64,000 bases of DNA from Shewanella glacialipiscicola (GTDB taxonomy: Bacteria > Pseudomonadota > Gammaproteobacteria > Enterobacterales > Shewanellaceae): positions 1-64,000 of the forward strand of contig NZ_JAKILU010000016.1 of the NCBI RefSeq assembly GCF_023283485.1. The letters run 5' to 3'. Of this stretch, positions 54,618 to 63,730 are shown piece by piece (the stretch's first letter is position 1; each line of letters starts with the position of its first letter). The notes beneath the pieces are model-generated. The model was not told the DNA's origin. It did not search any database and saw only the letters and a program-made list of their open reading frames with translations. Position numbers and translations under genes: made by a program.

Positions 54618-55955
54618 TCAATGACGTTTGCGTAAAATCACAATCGCAACGGCTACTACGGCTAAAATCATGCAATACCAAGCGTGTGATACCGCAGCCA
54701 GTGGTGTGATGCTAAAGGTCGAGGCGATAAGTAAAGCTTGGGCGCCGTAAGGGATTAACCCCTGGATAATACAGGCAAAAATATCTAATATACTGGCGGC
54801 ACGTTTTGGACTCACTCCATGTTTTTCGGCTAAGTCCTTGGCAATATCGCCGGTTACAACGATAGAAACCGTGTTGTTGGCCACGCAAGTGTTAGTCACT
54901 GCGACTATGCAAGCCATACCGAGCTCTGCTGCGCGGCACGATGCTTCACCTTGTGCTTTTGAAAAGCGCGCAATCAGCTTTTCAATCTGTTTGCTAACGA
55001 AGGCGAGCCCACCTTGTTGCTGCATCAGTGCTGCTAAACCACCAACCAACATAGACAGAATAAAAATTTCCTGCATGTTACTAAAGCCGGCATAAATATC
55101 TTTACCAAATTGGATCACGCCGTAATCCATGGTCAATAAACCGGTTGCGCCCGCGAGCAAGATACCTAAGGTCAACACCACAAATACGTTCAGACCCGCC
55201 ACGGCTAAGATCAAAATGGTCAGATAAGGAATGACCTTAATAAAATCGATATTCTGTGTGGCTAACTCCGCTTGGCCTTGGCCTGCGAATACAAACGCAA
55301 TTAACGTTAGCAATGATGCTGGGATAGCGAAAATCAGGTTTTCACGGAATTTATCTCTCATATCACAGCCTTGGGTACGAGTGGCAGCAATGGTGGTGTC
55401 GGAAATAATCGATAAATTGTCACCAAATAGGGCTCCAGACATCACGGCGCCCGCCATCAGTGCATAGTCGATTTGGGCTTGGTCGGCGACGCCAAGGGCG
55501 ATGGGTGCGACAGCAGCTATGGTGCCCATTGAGGTGCCCATAGCAGTTGCAATAAAAGCGGCAATGACAAAAAATCCGGGTAATAACAGATTTGATGGGA
55601 TTAATGATAAACCTAGCGCAACCGTGGCATCGACGCCACCAGTAGCTTTAGCGACGGCAGCAAAGGCGCCAGCTAACAAATAAATCAAACACATCGCAAT
55701 AATATTGCTGTGACCAATACCGCCAATAAAGGTATCAATCGATTGATTTAATTTTTGCTTCGATAAAATTATCGCCAGCATGATCGCGGGTAAAATAGCG
55801 ATAACACTCGGTAATTGATAAAAAGCAAAGTCGACACCTTGGCTCTGAAAATATACGCCAGCGCCAATAAAAAGACCTAAGAAGACAAATAATGGCAACA
55901 GGGCAACGAAAGATGCCGGGCTGTGCTGTGATGTTACTGTTGATGAATCGCTCAA
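54618..55955 (-). CDS. metT: NhaC-family transporter, predicted methionine transporter MetT
   Basis: A 445-residue polytopic inner-membrane protein of the NhaC Na+/H+ antiporter superfamily with about 11 helices. Characteristic segments are GTSMGTIAAVAPIALGVADQ, SGALFGDNLSIISDTTIAATRTQGC and AVTNTCVANNTVSIVVTGDIAKDLA. In comparative genomics, NhaC members under methionine control have been named MetT. A perfect tandem MetJ box lies about 135 bases upstream, which supports methionine uptake rather than sodium/proton exchange. The transport activity itself is inferred. Confidence 0.85.
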   Translation of the reverse strand: MSDSSTVTSQHSPASFVALLPLFVFLGLFIGAGVYFQSQGVDFAFYQLPSVIAILPAIMLAIILSKQKLNQSIDTFIGGIGHSNIIAMCLIYLLAGAFAAVAKATGGVDATVALGLSLIPSNLLLPGFFVIAAFIATAMGTSMGTIAAVAPIALGVADQAQIDYALMAGAVMSGALFGDNLSIISDTTIAATRTQGCDMRDKFRENLIFAIPASLLTLIAFVFAGQGQAELATQNIDFIKVIPYLTILILAVAGLNVFVVLTLGILLAGATGLLTMDYGVIQFGKDIYAGFSNMQEIFILSMLVGGLAALMQQQGGLAFVSKQIEKLIARFSKAQGEASCRAAELGMACIVAVTNTCVANNTVSIVVTGDIAKDLAEKHGVSPKRAASILDIFACIIQGLIPYGAQALLIASTFSITPLAAVSHAWYCMILAVVAVAIVILRKRH

Positions 55956-56089
55956 TGTTATCTCTCTTTCGCTTGGCGTTTTTCCGCAATATCCTTAGCG
56001 GTAAAACTCGTTTAAATGGGTGTCGCTTTAGCATCGTATCCTAGCAACTTAAGGCGAAGCATATTTGATCCTCAGTATCGTGTCAATTT

Positions 56090-56105
56090 AGACGTCTAGA
56101 CGTTT
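56090..56105. promoter_or_regulatory. Tandem MetJ box of metT
   Basis: AGACGTCT (8/8 match to the met-box consensus) is followed directly by AGACGTTT (7/8). This is the two-repeat minimum for cooperative MetJ binding. It lies upstream of metT in the only place a leftward promoter could be. Confidence 0.92.
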
Positions 56106-56492
56106 TTACTGCCAGTGTGATCGTGAGGTTATCATTTGGTTGTATAACATAATGATCACTAATTATTGGTGGTAAAAATCAACTGCTTATTTATTTTTAT
56201 TAACGGGAAAATAGTTGGTTTTGATATGATTTTTTTCTATATAAAAAACAAATATAGAATTGAATTGGGATATTTAGGATGATTTTTGAACGAATGATGG
56301 CGCGAGTTTACTGCGTTTATACGAGTATGTTTTGATGTGGGTTGAAATTTAGCTTCAATTTGTAAAGCCTAAAAAAGTGGCATCCGTTTTAGCTGTCGTG
56401 GCATAAACAGACTTATAAAAGGCTTAAATAAAGAGTGCCAACACTGAGCACTCTTCATTGCGACAATCGTTTCCTGTTATAAACTATCTAGA
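56106..56492. other. AT-rich spacer between the MetJ box and the chemoreceptor stop
   Basis: About 390 bases with no ORF. A short dyad GAGTGCCAACACTGAGCACTC near 56433-56453 may end transcription of the leftward chemoreceptor gene. Nothing else can be named. Confidence 0.4.
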
Positions 56493-58124
56493 CTATGCAA
56501 CTTTAAAGCGCGCCACTTCTTTTTGAAGATTACTACAAATGGTTTTTGTGTTGATCACGATTTGCTGTGTTTCTTGAATCACTGAATTACAGTATCTTGT
56601 TTTATCAGATAATTCTGTCAAGTTACGGTTAATCTCCTCAGTCACGTGGGTTTGTTCTTCAGTCGCAGTGGCGGTTTGGGTGGACATGTCACTGACCTTA
56701 GCGGTGGAATTTAAGATTTCATCTAAGGCATCTTGAGTTTGGTTGGCTAGGCTGACTGTGGACGCGGTCAAGCTGGCGCCTGATTCAATACTTCTCACCG
56801 CATCGTTTACACCGCGTTGTAATTCTTCAATCATGCGCTGAATATCTTGGGTTGAAGAGCCTGTTCGGCTCGCTAAGGTACGTACCTCATCGGCGACAAC
56901 AGCAAAGCCGCGGCCTTGTTCACCTGCGCGAGCGGCCTCAATAGCAGCATTAAGTGCTAAAAGATTTGTTTGCTCTGCAATGGAGCGGATCACATCGAGT
57001 ACCGAGGCGATATTGGCTGAGTTAACGGCGAGTTTTTCGATCACGACCACCGCATTTTTTACCGATTCAGAAAGTTGCTGAATATGATCGACTGACTGCG
57101 ATAATACTTTTTTACCTTCTATCGTTTGATCATTCACCTTAGTAATTTCGCTGGCTGTGTGCTGAGCATTTGTGGCAACTTCTCTCACCGCCGCACTCAT
57201 TTGATTAACAGCGGTGACTATAGTATCGACAAACTGCTCTTGTTCATGGCTGATGCTAATTGTTGTCGCCGATTTTGTTGCTAAGTTTTCAACAGTGTGA
57301 CTCACATCTTTGGTTTGACTAATAATTGCGATAACCATTTCTTGTAACTGCGCGACAAATAAGTTGAAAGCATGGGCAAGAGCACCTATTTCATCTTGGC
57401 GAACGATGGGAATGCGCTGGGTTAAATTGCCGTCGCCATCAACAATATCATTGATTCTGCTGGTAATATCCTTAATAGCATCAACGATGATTTTAGGGCC
57501 GAAATAGGCAATTAGGAGGGCGACAATGGCCACTAAACTGGCAATAGTTAAGGATATTTGGCTTTGAGTCGTCGCTTGTTCAGTTGCTTGTAAATCTAAC
57601 TCTTTCACTCTGTTATCAGCAGCTTCCCCGGCGGCATTATAGATGCTTCTTAACGCATCAAACTCTTGTTTAGCTTTAGTTTCGTGCAGCCGTTTAGCGC
57701 TTTCAATATCATTACTTTTGACGGCATTAATGACTTCAGACGAAGCTTGATACCAAAGCGAAAATTGCGCATCAAACCCATTGGTGGATTGCAGAACTTG
57801 AGGATGGTCTTTTAGGATTTTTTTAAACTCACCCATTCTATCGCGGGCTTGATCGACGTTTTCTTGCCAATTATCAATTTCACTTTTGCGATTATCAGCG
57901 TTTAGCTCTGGTTTTAGTAACACTTCTTCGCTTAATTGCGCTTGGTAAAGATCGCGATCAGCATTGAGTATTGCTGAAATTGCCGGATTAAATAACTGAC
58001 TAAACTCTTGCATTTGTTTCACCGTAGCACGGCTCTGCGTAGCGTCGGTTATTGCCATAATAATCAGTGCAGCAGCCATAATTGCAAACATCAGTGAAAA
58101 CTTAACACGAATACTATTGAACAT
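56493..58124 (-). CDS. Methyl-accepting chemotaxis protein, four-helix-bundle sensor
   Basis: A 543-residue chemoreceptor. Two transmembrane helices (about 7-29 and 190-210) enclose an all-helical periplasmic domain of about 160 residues of the 4HB_MCP type ([48 protein letters not shown] segments). A HAMP domain ([23 protein letters not shown]) and the signalling domain with [32 protein letters not shown] follow. The ligand is unknown. GGAGATG precedes the ATG. No C-terminal CheR-docking motif. Confidence 0.93.
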   Translation of the reverse strand: MFNSIRVKFSLMFAIMAAALIIMAITDATQSRATVKQMQEFSQLFNPAISAILNADRDLYQAQLSEEVLLKPELNADNRKSEIDNWQENVDQARDRMGEFKKILKDHPQVLQSTNGFDAQFSLWYQASSEVINAVKSNDIESAKRLHETKAKQEFDALRSIYNAAGEAADNRVKELDLQATEQATTQSQISLTIASLVAIVALLIAYFGPKIIVDAIKDITSRINDIVDGDGNLTQRIPIVRQDEIGALAHAFNLFVAQLQEMVIAIISQTKDVSHTVENLATKSATTISISHEQEQFVDTIVTAVNQMSAAVREVATNAQHTASEITKVNDQTIEGKKVLSQSVDHIQQLSESVKNAVVVIEKLAVNSANIASVLDVIRSIAEQTNLLALNAAIEAARAGEQGRGFAVVADEVRTLASRTGSSTQDIQRMIEELQRGVNDAVRSIESGASLTASTVSLANQTQDALDEILNSTAKVSDMSTQTATATEEQTHVTEEINRNLTELSDKTRYCNSVIQETQQIVINTKTICSNLQKEVARFKVA

Positions 58125-58276
58125 AGGGACATCTCCATTAATAACTTACTAAATAGCTTAGCCGTTATTTATGGAGTTGCCTTTATTTGCAGCCGATTGC
58201 GGCGCTATTTTGTGTTAATTACTCGCGTGTGAATCACCTTGACAGTGTTGCCAAGGCTTTGACTCTTTAACCTATA

Positions 58277-59167
58277 TTAGTCAGGGCAAGCTAACGTAGG
58301 AGCTACTTTGGGTTTAAATTTAATCTGTACCAGCATGACACCCATAATAACCATAGAGCCGCCAATATAATGATAAATGGCTAAGGTTTCATCTAGAATA
58401 ATTGCCGCCAGTACCGCTGCAACAATAGGCATCAGATTGAAAAATACACTGGCGCTATCTGCCCCGAGTCGATTGATACCATTGATCCACGCCCATGGTG
58501 CTAAAAGTGATGCCGCTATGGCTGCGTACATAACAAGCGGCGCGGATTGGGTGGTAATGGCCATACTTGAACCGCTAAATAATAGTGGTAACAGTAAAAC
58601 CACAGCTATCACTCCTTGAATATACACGGATTCCCAAGTGGCTAACGGTAGTTGCCAGCGTTTGATTAAAACACCATAGAGGGCATACATAAAAGCACTG
58701 ATTAGTAGCAGTATGTCACCTTGGGTTACGCCAACCGAAAAGTTTACGATATCGCCCTGACTCAACATAAAAATCAATCCAAACAGTGAAATAATCATTC
58801 CTATCAATGCAAGTGGTGATAACTTTTGTTTGAGTAATGGCACGGCTAAAAATAGGCTTATCATCGGCACTAATGAGGTGATGAGTGCCATATTCGTCGC
58901 CGTGGTCGTGGCAGCTGCAAAATAAGCCAGACTCTGATTTAACACCATACCAAGCAATGCGAGTGTGGCAAATTTGGGTAACAGTGGCTGAATGATATGG
59001 CGTTTTTTCCATACAGGCTTAATAACGAATGGCGTCAGTATTAGCATGGCGAAAAACCAGCGGTAAAACGCGATCGCCTCAGGCTCAATCATTCCAAAGG
59101 ACAGTTTATTCACAATCGAATTACCCGCCCAGATAAAGACAGCCAATAGGGGAAATAGGTACAACAT
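58277..59167 (-). CDS. EamA/DMT-family transporter
   Basis: A 296-residue drug/metabolite transporter with ten transmembrane helices in two EamA repeats (about residues 1-135 and 145-280). WAGNSIVNKLSF and AFYRWFFAMLILTPFV in the first repeat and the ILDETLAIYHYIGGSMVIMGVML ending in the second are typical. Substrate is unknown. It probably exports or imports small metabolites. It diverges from an AraC-type regulator gene 236 bases away, which likely controls it. Confidence 0.9.
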   Translation of the reverse strand: MLYLFPLLAVFIWAGNSIVNKLSFGMIEPEAIAFYRWFFAMLILTPFVIKPVWKKRHIIQPLLPKFATLALLGMVLNQSLAYFAAATTTATNMALITSLVPMISLFLAVPLLKQKLSPLALIGMIISLFGLIFMLSQGDIVNFSVGVTQGDILLLISAFMYALYGVLIKRWQLPLATWESVYIQGVIAVVLLLPLLFSGSSMAITTQSAPLVMYAAIAASLLAPWAWINGINRLGADSASVFFNLMPIVAAVLAAIILDETLAIYHYIGGSMVIMGVMLVQIKFKPKVAPTLACPD

Positions 59168-59403
59168 AATTTTGCCTTAATCTAGCGTCGTTAAGTATCG
59201 ACATCACCTTATAAGCCGCTATTATCTATGGTCGGCTGCGATATAAATATCGCTTAACAGACAAGGTCAGTTTCACTTCGGACAGAGTGTGGTTAAATAT
59301 TACACCTTGCATGAGCATTCTCGCGTTATTGCATTAATACCGTAGTGCGGGGCTGAGACTGTTAGCATGTGTGAAGCAGGTAATATCCGCTTGAGATGAA
59401 AAT

Positions 59404-60189
59404 ATGAACAAAAAAATGGTTTACCATCCCCTATGGGCAGATCAAAAACCTCTTGCGGATATCTTTTTCAATTATGAGGCCTTTTTACCTAATACGGTTA
59501 CGCCCAAACACCAACATTCTTGGGGGCAATTGCAGTTAATTAACGGCGGTATTATGGAGTTACATGCCGCAGGGCAGCGGTTTTTATCACCGTCACAATA
59601 TGCTATTTGGGTACCTGCAGGTATAGAGCATGAAAGTTATACTCGGCGCAGTATACATTATTGTTCAATGAACATTGTCGTCGAACAGACATTAGGCTTT
59701 CCCCTTGAAACCTGTCTTTTAAGCGTAACGCCGATTGCTCAATCGATAGTCAATGATTTGCGAGAACGAGGCGTTAAGGTTGCAGAAACACCAGCAGATA
59801 AACGTTTAGTGAAGGTTTTACTCGATCAATTAACCTTAGGACAAGCCTTGCCGCAGTTTTTACCCAATGCGACAGATAAACTGTTATATCCGCTGTTGCA
59901 GGCGCTTGAGGCCGATCCCGCAAGTTCAAAAACCTTTAAAACTTGGGCGGTTGAGTTGCATACCACTGAACGCACCTTGGCTCGTCGCTGCCAACAAGTA
60001 TTAGGTATGAGTTTTACTGAATTAAGGCAAAGGCATAAGTTTATTTATTCACTGCAATTATTGCGGCAAGGATTAGCGATAAAAGAAGTTGCATTAACGC
60101 TTGGTTATAACCAAACCTCACCTTATATCGTGATGTTTAAAAAGTATGCTCAGTGTTCACCAGAACAGTATCGGCGCCGATTGGGATAG
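59404..60189 (+). CDS. AraC-family regulator with cupin sensor domain
   Basis: A 261-residue transcription factor. The N-terminal cupin-like effector domain has PKHQHSWGQLQLINGGIMEL and YAIWVPAGIEHES (about residues 35-85). The C-terminal AraC domain has two helix-turn-helix units, TERTLARRCQQVLGMSFTELRQRHKF and IKEVALTLGYNQTSPYIVMFKKYAQCSPEQYRRR (about 185-258). Divergent orientation to the EamA transporter suggests it controls that gene and senses the transported compound, which is inference. Confidence 0.92.
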   Translation: MNKKMVYHPLWADQKPLADIFFNYEAFLPNTVTPKHQHSWGQLQLINGGIMELHAAGQRFLSPSQYAIWVPAGIEHESYTRRSIHYCSMNIVVEQTLGFPLETCLLSVTPIAQSIVNDLRERGVKVAETPADKRLVKVLLDQLTLGQALPQFLPNATDKLLYPLLQALEADPASSKTFKTWAVELHTTERTLARRCQQVLGMSFTELRQRHKFIYSLQLLRQGLAIKEVALTLGYNQTSPYIVMFKKYAQCSPEQYRRRLG

Positions 60190-60270
60190 TTTATGACGTT
60201 AGGATGTATGAGACGATAGATCACCCAATGATAACTGGATTGCAGAAATAGCGTGACTGAGTAATAAACC

Positions 60271-60318
60271 GATAAAATAAAATAGGGTGCTAAAGTATTT
60301 AGCACCCTATTTTTTGCT
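60271..60318. terminator. Terminator after the AraC-type gene
   Basis: The stem AAAATAGGGTGCTAAA/TTTAGCACCCTATTTT has a 4-base loop. It is symmetrical and can act for the rightward regulator and the leftward small gene. Confidence 0.92.
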
Positions 60319-60356
60319 TATTTTAAGAGAGGATTGAAGAAATTTTTAGGATAAGC

Positions 60357-60446
60357 TTAGTCGGATGCTTTCGGGCGGTTCCGTTTATCCTGACGCTTCT
60401 CTTTTAAGGTTTTCATTGGCGGTTTTTTATTCTTTTCTTTACTCAT
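60357..60446 (-). CDS. 29-residue highly basic small protein
   Basis: A short frame encoding MSKEKNKKPPMKTLKEKRQD followed by KRNRPKASD. About 13 of 29 residues are Lys or Arg. GGAG stands 9 bases before the ATG and the shared terminator follows the stop. The composition could suit RNA or ribosome binding, but no family function is known to me. Similar small basic ORFs exist, as I recall, in Shewanella and Vibrio. Confidence 0.65.
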   Translation of the reverse strand: MSKEKNKKPPMKTLKEKRQDKRNRPKASD

Positions 60447-60919
60447 AGATATTGACTCCAAAGTGAAGGTAACTATCTACTCCGTGCCGCAATTCGGTTT
60501 CGATAGTGAGGTTCAATTTTTTAATTTCGATTGAACTAGATGATTTATCGTGATGCATAAAATTATTGCTGTATAAACTTAATCATTGAGGTGTCGTACT
60601 TATTCCTCGTAACATCATATTGTATAGCTAATAAAGCGCTGCCATGACTTTATATAAGCTAATGTATGAGTTAGTTTAAATGTTAATTTTGTTTATATTT
60701 CATCGCATAATCAATGTGCATCATTAATAAATGGTGCGGCCAGTTAATGACTTCAAAATAAAATCTCCTCTTATTTTACCGTGTTTAAAGCCGCTATAAG
60801 CTTTGTTGCTAAAGCGAGTTGGTAGTATGTTGCCACTAAATTGAACATACTATTTTTAAAAACGAACACTTAAAATGCATATAGGTGTCAAATAGCTACC
60901 TAGATATTATAAATAAAAA
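60447..60919. other. AT-rich spacer
   Basis: About 470 bases with no ORF longer than a few codons and no recognisable motif. It holds the promoter of the leftward 29-codon gene and the end of the GreA-like gene's transcript. Confidence 0.35.
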
Positions 60920-61306
60920 CTATTTTTTAATTAAACCAATGTCTTTAATCATAAATAAAACAGGTTTTCCTAAAATATTGACCTCTGCCATCTCGCCCTT
61001 TGACCGTCCAAGTAAGCTGACACCTAAATCTGATATCACAGAATAGCGTCCTGCACTGGGTTTATGTTTTTGTGGATACACAAGTTCAACTTGATATTCC
61101 TGCTGATCCTGCAAATTAACTAAACAGATTTGCTTTCCTACAGTGACGTTATCGCTTGTGTTATCATTTTTTAATTGCTCAAGCTTGCTTATCACTCCCG
61201 CTAATGCGGTTGGACGTAGGGAGGTGTTAAAACTATTTTGTAAATAATACGTTTCTGTTTTTAGAATAAGATTCTGAAAGAAACCGTTAAAAAAAGAGTA
61301 TGTCAT
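60920..61306 (-). CDS. GreA/GreB C-terminal-domain protein (Rnk-like)
   Basis: A 128-residue protein whose second half (about residues 54-125; VTVGKQICLVNLQDQQEYQVELVYP, RYSVISDLGVSLLGRSKGEMAEVNILG) matches the FKBP-like C-terminal domain of GreA/GreB and Rnk. The first 50 residues are not the GreA coiled coil and are unlike Rnk, so it cannot cleave backtracked RNA. It may bind the RNA polymerase secondary channel or be a regulatory cousin. GAGGCGG precedes the ATG. Confidence 0.75.
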   Translation of the reverse strand: MTYSFFNGFFQNLILKTETYYLQNSFNTSLRPTALAGVISKLEQLKNDNTSDNVTVGKQICLVNLQDQQEYQVELVYPQKHKPSAGRYSVISDLGVSLLGRSKGEMAEVNILGKPVLFMIKDIGLIKK

Positions 61307-62304
61307 TGCCGCCTCTAAAATAACGAAGTTACAAAGATAAACAGAGAATTATATAATACTATTATTGGTATTCTGTGTTTATTTGAAAGACTACTTAGTA
61401 TCTGCCGAGCGTGAGTGACGCTCGGCTTAAACTGGGAATTTGAGAGAGAAGCGAATGGTGCTTACTGAGTTAAACCTAGTAGCAAGCCCATTAGAAGGTC
61501 GTGATGAAAATGCATTGTTAAACATAGTTTTACATCTCCAGTCAGAATGAGTGTTTCGCTATTTAATCTTTACCTAACCACATAATCGTTAAAGTGATGA
61601 TAGTTGATTTCGTAGCTAGTTTTTATCTAAAAAATTTAATCGTTATTGGCTAATTTGATACACCATAATTGCTTGCTTGATACCATAGGACAAGTAAAAA
61701 AATAAAGCAAGCCTGACTCTACTAATGTCGACAAATAGACTTATTTACCTGTAGGAATGAGTTTGAGGCTGGAATAACGCAAGTAAGACATGACTTACGC
61801 TCATCAAATAAACAGGGTGTTTTATAGTGCGCGCTAAAATAATACTCTTTAGGAGCAATGGTGTGGCTTAACGTATTTAAATCAAGGTTTATAAAAATAT
61901 AACGAGGTATTCAATTCAAAGCCTTAAGCTCGTCAAATCAATGCTCTAGATGCATCCCGCTGGAGAATGCATCGCTTAAAGCCACATTCAGATAGCCATG
62001 TTCACATAACCATATTCGGATAGTCACAGCCAACGCAGTGTTTAACAAACTTATAAAACATGATGCAGATAATGATTGAACATTGAGTCGTTAAAAATAT
62101 TTAGACTTCCAGATGGCTATCTGTTAGCTTGTTGAACATGCACAAATCCAATGCTGTCCCAACATTGTTTGGCTGAAGGTTGGCATTGTGATTAGCGAAA
62201 ACACAGATGCGTGAGGATGCTGAAGGCTAAGTGTTGTCACTCACCACGGCAAAGCGTTGAAACGTAGGCATCGTTAATAAGCGATATCAATAAAGGAAGG
62301 GAAT
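61307..62304. other. Long spacer upstream of metY
   Basis: About 1 kb with no convincing gene. It contains a compact hairpin GCCGAGCG/CGCTCGGC at 61404-61426 without a T-run. There are two weak small frames: 61455-61550, starting MVLTELNLVASP (31 codons), and 61858-61902 (14 codons, AGGAGC 2 bases before the ATG). A tandem MetJ-like box lies near 62103. It may hold an unrecognised RNA or a decayed gene. Confidence 0.45.
62103..62118. promoter_or_regulatory. MetJ-like tandem box of metY
   Basis: AGACTTCC followed directly by AGATGGCT, each 6/8 to AGACGTCT, in register as two adjacent met boxes. About 190 bases upstream of metY. Weaker than the metT operator, but placed where it would be expected for a methionine gene. 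Confidence 0.55.
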
Positions 62305-63597
62305 ATGAAATTAGAGTCACTGGCATTGCACCACGGTTATGAGTCAGAAGCGACCACCAAGTCGGCCGCTGTACCTATCTATCAAACCACTTCTTATACC
62401 TTTGATGATACCCAACACGGCGCTGATTTATTTGACTTAAAAGTCGCGGGTAATATTTATACGCGGATCATGAATCCCACTACTAGTGTGTTAGAGCAGC
62501 GTCTTGCCGCCATTGAAGGTGGTATAGGAGCGCTGGCTGTGGCATCGGGTATGGCGGCCATTACCTATGCGATTCAAGCATTGACTCAGGTGGGGGATAA
62601 TATTGTCAGTACTAGCCAGCTTTATGGCGGTACTTATAATCTGTTTGCCCATACGCTACCGCGCCAAGGTGTTGAAGTGCGTATGGCGGCCTTCGATGAT
62701 TTTGAAGGACTCGATGAGTTAATTGATGACAAAACCAAAGCTTTGTTTTGCGAATCCATCGGAAATCCAGCAGGTAATATTGTTGATTTACAGCGTTTAG
62801 CTGAGATAGCCCATAAACATGGTGTGCCTTTGATTGTCGATAATACGGTCGCGACACCTGTGCTATGTCGTCCGTTTGAACATGGTGCTGATATCGTTAT
62901 CCATTCTCTAACTAAATATATTGGCGGTCATGGTACAACGATTGGCGGCGCGATTATTGACTCAGGCAAGTTTGATTGGGTGGCGAATAAAGAGCGATTT
63001 GCGTTACTGAACCAAGCCGATCCTTCGTACCATGGCGTGGTATATACCCAAGCCTTTGGATCTGCCGCTTTTATTGGTCGTTGCCGTGTGGTGCCGCTGC
63101 GTAATACGGGGGCTGCGCTTTCACCACATAGTGCATTTTTACTGTTACAAGGGCTAGAAACCTTAAGTCTTAGAATGGAGCGCCATTGTTCCAATGCGTT
63201 AGCCTTGGCAGAATATCTTGTGCAGCATCCCGCGGTCAGTTGGGTGAACTACGGCGCCTTAGCCAACAGTCCTTATCAAGCTAATTGCCACAAAATCACT
63301 GGTGGTAAAGCCTCTGGGATTATTAGTTTTGGTATTAAAGCGGCCACGTCTGAAGAAGGTAAAATTGTCGGTGGACGTTTTATTGATGCGCTGCAGATGA
63401 TTTTGCGCTTAGTCAATATTGGCGATGTAAAATCGTTAGCCTGTCATCCCGCGAGTACGACGCACAGACAATTGGATGCTAATGAATTAGCCAGGGCTGG
63501 GGTATCAGAGGATCTCGTGCGTATTTCGGTTGGGATTGAGCATATCGACGATATTATTGCCGATGTTGCGCAGGCACTTGATAAAGCACTGCTCTAA
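62305..63597 (+). CDS. metY: O-acetylhomoserine (thiol)-lyase MetY
   Basis: A 430-residue PLP enzyme of the Cys/Met metabolism family that makes homocysteine directly from O-acetyl- (or O-succinyl-) homoserine and sulfide. The PLP-binding Lys is at about 204 in HSLTKYIGGHGT. Other signatures are YTRIMNPTTSVLEQRLAAIEGG, SGMAAITYAIQALTQVGDN, LYGGTYNLF and LRLVNIGDVKSLACHPASTTHRQL. The length of about 430 and the conserved insert separate it from MetB/MetC. GGAAGGG is a strong ribosome site. Probably MetJ-controlled, like metT. Confidence 0.93.
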   Translation: MKLESLALHHGYESEATTKSAAVPIYQTTSYTFDDTQHGADLFDLKVAGNIYTRIMNPTTSVLEQRLAAIEGGIGALAVASGMAAITYAIQALTQVGDNIVSTSQLYGGTYNLFAHTLPRQGVEVRMAAFDDFEGLDELIDDKTKALFCESIGNPAGNIVDLQRLAEIAHKHGVPLIVDNTVATPVLCRPFEHGADIVIHSLTKYIGGHGTTIGGAIIDSGKFDWVANKERFALLNQADPSYHGVVYTQAFGSAAFIGRCRVVPLRNTGAALSPHSAFLLLQGLETLSLRMERHCSNALALAEYLVQHPAVSWVNYGALANSPYQANCHKITGGKASGIISFGIKAATSEEGKIVGGRFIDALQMILRLVNIGDVKSLACHPASTTHRQLDANELARAGVSEDLVRISVGIEHIDDIIADVAQALDKALL

Positions 63598-63655
63598 TTG
63601 CAGTGTGATTGAAATCTTTTAACGTTTTATTCTTAAATTAATGATTTAAAAATTA

Positions 63656-63694
63656 AAAGCCGCCAGCGACTCTGTCGCTGGCGGCTTTTTTGTT
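63656..63694 (+). terminator. Terminator of metY (bidirectional)
   Basis: The stem AAAAGCCGCCAGCGAC/GTCGCTGGCGGCTTTT has a 4-base loop and a T-run. Confidence 0.95.
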
Positions 63695-63730
63695 CGTAAA
63701 ATTAACTGTGAGTCTTACTCACCTGAACTT

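Noticed and set aside
61455..61550. 31-codon rightward frame MVLTELNLVASP...
   Set aside because: The ribosome site is only GAGAGAG at long spacing, with no second line of evidence. Mentioned under the spacer only.
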